A DNA stretch of 7,281 nt from Planctomycetota bacterium. GTDB lineage: Bacteria; Planctomycetota; UBA8742; SKZP01. The notes below the pieces were generated by a model that saw only the letters and a list, made by a program, of their open reading frames with translations, was not told where the DNA came from and ran no database searches. Position numbers and translations under genes: made by a program. Below, one piece after another: positions 4,452 through 7,281 of the stretch (positions are counted from its first letter, which is position 1; every line of letters starts with the position of its first letter). The stretch is from positions 1-7,281 of the forward strand of contig SKZP01000133.1 of assembly GCA_007127275.1 (NCBI GenBank), written 5' to 3'.

Positions 4452-6500
4452 ATGGCCGAGGCCGAGGACCGCGCACAGGCGCCCGACTTCCCGGCGCGCC
4501 AGACACTGGATGCCGAGAGTGTCCGCGCCTTTCATGTCGAAGCAATGGGCGACATGTTCGACCTGCTCGACGACGACGTGGAAGCGATCGCCTCCGACTT
4601 GTTCGAGCCGGAGGAGCGGATGCTTGCGCTGTTTGCGGGTCATCCGAACAAGCCGCGGCACTTTTTGGCCTGCTCCGAGCGCAGTGTCGTGCTGTTCAAG
4701 CGAGACCGCGACGCCGCGCTGTCCATGCGAATCATTCCGCTCGCCCAGATCGAGGCCATTGACTTGCGTCCCCTGGCGCAAGGGCGCACCGGTGCCCTTG
4801 TGCTGCGCACCGTCTCCACCTCGGCGGGGCCCGCGTTTACCTTTCCGCTGGAGACTCACTTCGCCTACTACCGCGTCGTCGCGCTGACACGTTTGCTGCG
4901 CCGGCTGCAGACGGGCGAGCCGTTCGACGTCGCCCTGGCGCGGTTGAAGCTCGAGGCCTTCCCGGCCCGCGAACTTTTCGTCGGCGACGGCCACGCCGAT
5001 GAGGGACCATTGTTGTCGGAGCGGCCGGAGTCCGCAGCGCACTCGGCGGGATTGCCGGCGGACGAAGAGGAAGCAGACGGGGACGCGTTGTTCACTGACG
5101 AGGTTGGCTTCGAGTCACAAGCCGGTACCGAGTTGCCGCCGCAGTCCGCCGGTATGGCAGGGGTGCTAGCGGCGGGTTCCGCGGCGGACGACGCGCAAAC
5201 GCCACAGCCGGAGTCGGCCGTCACGCGAGAGCCGGAGAGTGCGGACGCGGCAACGCAGCCGGACTCGGCCGCGGCCGCTCCCCCTCTAAAGGGCCCGGTC
5301 TTTCAAGGTGAGGCGCCTCATGCGGGCACTGCGGCAGGCGCCGCATTGGACGACGACCTGAGCTCTGCGCTCGACGTCAACGTCACAAGCGACCCTCCCG
5401 CTCCGTCACCGCCAACGGCTGCCGCTGCCGCGGCCTCGACGAATGAACCCGCTACTTCCCGTAAAGCGGACTTTGCGCACGAGGAGCAACGGGATACGAC
5501 GCAGTCTGCGCCGGGAGCGGTGCCGGCAACGGCGGCGCCAGCAACCGAAGGGGCTGACTCCGAGCACGAGGCGGACGTGCCACCGGGGGGCGGACTGGCG
5601 AGCGAGGCAGGTCCCGCTACGCGGACGGACAGTGAAGAGGTTATGCCGAGCATGCTTTCCTCGGCGGCCACGCCGTTTCGCGCTCCGGTCAAGGCGGTCA
5701 GCGACGTGAACCTGCCGGCGTTGAGTGACAAGCAAATGCGCGCCCGCTTGAAGATGAAGGAGATGGCCGCGGCGGAGGAACGTCAAGCCGAGGTCACAAC
5801 CGGAAGCGAGGCAGAGGCAAAGCCCGAGGCTGCCCCGGTCGGCGCCGGTACACCCGAGGGAGGTGAGGCTGCCGAGTCCCCTGCCACGCATGAAGTCGGC
5901 GAGCCCGACGGAGAGGAAGTCCCGGTCAAGCCTCCGCACGCACGCAAACAGCACCGGCAAGAACAACCGCACGGGGGCAACGACGAAGCCTTGGCCACTG
6001 CCGGCGGTCAGGCCTTCGCCGACACCGGCGTAAAACGCAACGACAGCAACGGAAACAACGACAACAACAGAAGCGAGGCTCCCGACAGCACAAAGGCTCC
6101 GAGCAGCGACGCGGCGCGCGGCCAATCCGGGGCCACGAGCGAGGTTCGCCGCTCGCAGGTTCGCGGCAAACGCCCGCCCGTCGGCGGATCTTCCACTGGC
6201 GGCGAAAGCGCCGCGGTGCGTCGCGGCCAGTCGCTGCGTCGTACCCAGCGCAGCGAGCCGCGCGAAAAGACGGGCCGCGCAGGCACAAGCGCAACCGGCG
6301 CAAGCTCTCCCGCGCAACCGCTAAACCCGGCCCTGAAGCGCGAGCCCTGGTTTCTCTACCGCGGCGCCGCACAGCACGGACCCTACCCGTATGAGCAACT
6401 GCGCGAGTGGTTCCGAGCCGGCAAACTCGGCCCCACCGAGTTCGTCCGCTCTCGCTCCATGTCCCAGTGGATCCGCGTCCACCAAGTCTTCGACGACTGA
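4452..6500 (+). CDS. PH-like domain, long disordered linker and C-terminal GYF_2 (DUF4339) domain protein
   Basis: A 682-residue protein with no signal peptide or membrane segment, so cytoplasmic. Residues about 45-152 look like a bacterial PH-like domain of the bPH/YokE kind: EPEERMLALFAGH, then a strand-rich HFLACSERSVVLFKR, RIIPLAQIEAIDLRP, TGALVLRTVS, FTFPLE and a closing helix YYRVVALTRLLRRLQ. Residues about 180-625 are low-complexity, rich in Ala, Glu, Asp, Pro, Ser and Gly and overall acidic, with degenerate PESA/PDSA repeats near 253-275. An exception is a Met/Lys/Arg-rich helix-like island at about 419-447. An Asn-rich run sits at 530-539 and a strongly basic Arg-rich part at about 564-610. 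Residues 632-682 are a clear GYF_2 domain: PWFLYRGAAQHGPYPYEQL, WFRAGKLGPTEFVR, then SQWIRV. GYF-type domains bind Pro-rich peptides; GYF_2 is common in bacteria with unknown partners. The start is fixed by GGAGG at 4442-4446, 5 nt before the ATG. Probably a scaffold or adaptor; the exact role is unknown. Confidence 0.85.
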   Translation: MAEAEDRAQAPDFPARQTLDAESVRAFHVEAMGDMFDLLDDDVEAIASDLFEPEERMLALFAGHPNKPRHFLACSERSVVLFKRDRDAALSMRIIPLAQIEAIDLRPLAQGRTGALVLRTVSTSAGPAFTFPLETHFAYYRVVALTRLLRRLQTGEPFDVALARLKLEAFPARELFVGDGHADEGPLLSERPESAAHSAGLPADEEEADGDALFTDEVGFESQAGTELPPQSAGMAGVLAAGSAADDAQTPQPESAVTREPESADAATQPDSAAAAPPLKGPVFQGEAPHAGTAAGAALDDDLSSALDVNVTSDPPAPSPPTAAAAAASTNEPATSRKADFAHEEQRDTTQSAPGAVPATAAPATEGADSEHEADVPPGGGLASEAGPATRTDSEEVMPSMLSSAATPFRAPVKAVSDVNLPALSDKQMRARLKMKEMAAAEERQAEVTTGSEAEAKPEAAPVGAGTPEGGEAAESPATHEVGEPDGEEVPVKPPHARKQHRQEQPHGGNDEALATAGGQAFADTGVKRNDSNGNNDNNRSEAPDSTKAPSSDAARGQSGATSEVRRSQVRGKRPPVGGSSTGGESAAVRRGQSLRRTQRSEPREKTGRAGTSATGASSPAQPLNPALKREPWFLYRGAAQHGPYPYEQLREWFRAGKLGPTEFVRSRSMSQWIRVHQVFDD

Positions 6501-6507
6501 TCCGACG

Positions 6508-6525
6508 TGCCGTGTAAACGCGGCA
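6508..6525 (+). terminator. small hairpin after the PH/GYF_2 gene
   Basis: TGCCGTG (6508-6514), loop TAAA, CGCGGCA (6519-6525): a 7-bp stem with one T-G pair, starting 7 nt after the stop codon. There is no T-run downstream, so it is a weak terminator or a 3'-end stabiliser. The remaining ~250 nt to the next gene show no gene and only a weak promoter-like pair (TTGCCG 6706-6711, 16-nt spacer, TAGTTT 6728-6733). Confidence 0.4.
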
Positions 6526-6774
6526 AGTGAGTGCGTGCATCTCGCCCGGAAAAGCCCGTAGCGCCGCGCGCATGCGGGGGAACAGCTAGCCCGGAATCCA
6601 GTCCCCTTTTGGAAGCGGTTGCGCACGCAAGGACGGTAGCTTGTCGAAGTCGGCGGCTCCCACGGCTGATGGCAGTCGTGGAAGGCAACAACTTCAACCG
6701 AAGGCTTGCCGTGCCCGACGGATTCGGTAGTTTTCCGTGGCGACGACTCCTCCGTGACTGCGAAAAGGAACTTG

Positions 6775-7281
6775 ATGATGGCCGAGGCTTCCGGCGACGC
6801 GTTCGACTTTCTGGGGCTACGAGGCCGCACGGTGCTCGTGGCGGGGATTGCGAACCGCCGCAGCGTGGCGACGCATATTGCGCGGCTCTTGCGGCAAGCC
6901 GGCGCCGAGGTCGTCGCCTCGGTGCGCGACGAGGAAACTCGCGGCGCCGCGCAAAAACTGCTCGGGGCGGACGCGCCTGTGTACCTCTGCGACGTCGAAG
7001 ACGACGACTCCATCGCAGCCCTTGGTGAGACCCTTGTCGCGAAGCATGCGCCGCTTGCGGGGTTCGTGCACAGCATGGCGTTCGCCAACTACAGCGACGG
7101 ACTTGTGCCGTTTCATCACGTGCGCCGCGACGACTTCCTGCAGGCGGTCAACATTTCCTGCTACTCGTTGATGGCCATGAGCAACGCGCTGCGCCCCGCA
7201 CTTGCCGAGGATGCCTCGGTGGTGACCATCAGCATCTCGACCACGGAAATGGCCGCGGAAAACTACGGCTACATGGCGCCG
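6775..7281 (+). CDS. fabI: FabI-like enoyl-[acyl-carrier-protein] reductase (5' part, cut by window end)
   Basis: The first 169 codons of an SDR-fold protein of the FabI family, which reduces trans-2-enoyl-ACP with NAD(P)H in the last step of each fatty-acid elongation cycle (cytoplasm). Visible landmarks: RTVLVAGIANRRSVATHIA (residues 18-36), the family's GxxxxxSxxxxxA dinucleotide motif; YLCDVEDDDSI (70-80), the adenine-contact DV; GFVHSMAFAN (96-105), the classic VHSIAFA block; FLQAVNISCYSLMAM (121-135), matching the DISxYS helix; and ENYGYMA (162-168), with Tyr164 at the catalytic Tyr156 position of E. coli FabI. The catalytic Lys should fall two residues beyond the window. Where E. coli has TLSYLGAE, this protein reads TISISTTE, so the second active-site Tyr (Tyr146) is Ile154 here. 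Two in-frame ATGs (6775, 6778) follow AGGA at 6766-6769; either may be used. It may be the housekeeping ENR or a divergent paralogue. Confidence 0.85.
   Translation, partial: MMAEASGDAFDFLGLRGRTVLVAGIANRRSVATHIARLLRQAGAEVVASVRDEETRGAAQKLLGADAPVYLCDVEDDDSIAALGETLVAKHAPLAGFVHSMAFANYSDGLVPFHHVRRDDFLQAVNISCYSLMAMSNALRPALAEDASVVTISISTTEMAAENYGYMAP

Noticed and set aside
4265..4762. A 165-codon + strand open frame overlapping the start of the PH/GYF_2 gene
   Set aside because: Out of frame with the GGAGG-led gene at 4452, Arg/Cys-rich in its overlap and without its own ribosome-binding site; a shadow frame.
5406..6317. A 303-codon minus-strand open frame inside the PH/GYF_2 gene
   Set aside because: It lies antisense to the low-complexity linker; its Arg/Ala/Leu-rich product mirrors the GC-rich codons of the sense gene and shows no domain.

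Overview
This is a GC-rich window (roughly 60-65 % by eye) with every recognisable gene on the + strand. It fits a chromosome segment of a Gram-negative bacterium: it has a type II-signal lipoprotein, a DASS-type carboxylate transporter, Shine-Dalgarno-led starts and a FabI-type enoyl-ACP reductase. The lipoprotein style (Cys followed by an Asp/Asn/Gly/Thr-rich linker), the GYF_2 protein with a long disordered middle and the unusual FabI active-site block would suit Myxococcota, Planctomycetota or a related high-GC lineage. I cannot fix the taxon from the sequence.

Layout. 1-140: possible 3' tail of an upstream gene, reading frame uncertain. 241-1128: secreted lipoprotein of unknown function, followed by a perfect 12-bp terminator-like hairpin (1159-1188). 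1189-1744: a 556-bp stretch with no convincing gene but with strong inverted-repeat structure, chiefly an 82-bp near-palindrome at 1358-1439 and a second hairpin at 1455-1491. 1745-2500: membrane protein with two transmembrane helices and a probable bacterial PH-like domain. 2603-4213: full-length DASS/SLC13 (divalent anion:Na+ symporter) transporter, followed by a hairpin plus T-run (4239-4292). 4452-6500: a large soluble protein with an N-terminal PH-like domain, a long low-complexity middle and a C-terminal GYF_2 (DUF4339) domain. 6775-7281: the first 169 codons of a FabI-like enoyl-[acyl-carrier-protein] reductase, cut by the window edge.

How the genes relate. The intergenic gaps are wide (102, 238, 274 and 616 nt) and three of them hold hairpins, so these look like mostly single-gene units rather than one tight operon. 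The only thematic link I can see is that two probable PH-like proteins flank the DASS transporter; whether they act together is open. The points most worth a second look are the 82-bp palindrome with its surrounding non-coding DNA, the PH-disordered-GYF_2 architecture, and the FabI homologue that has Ile where the family has its second active-site Tyr.
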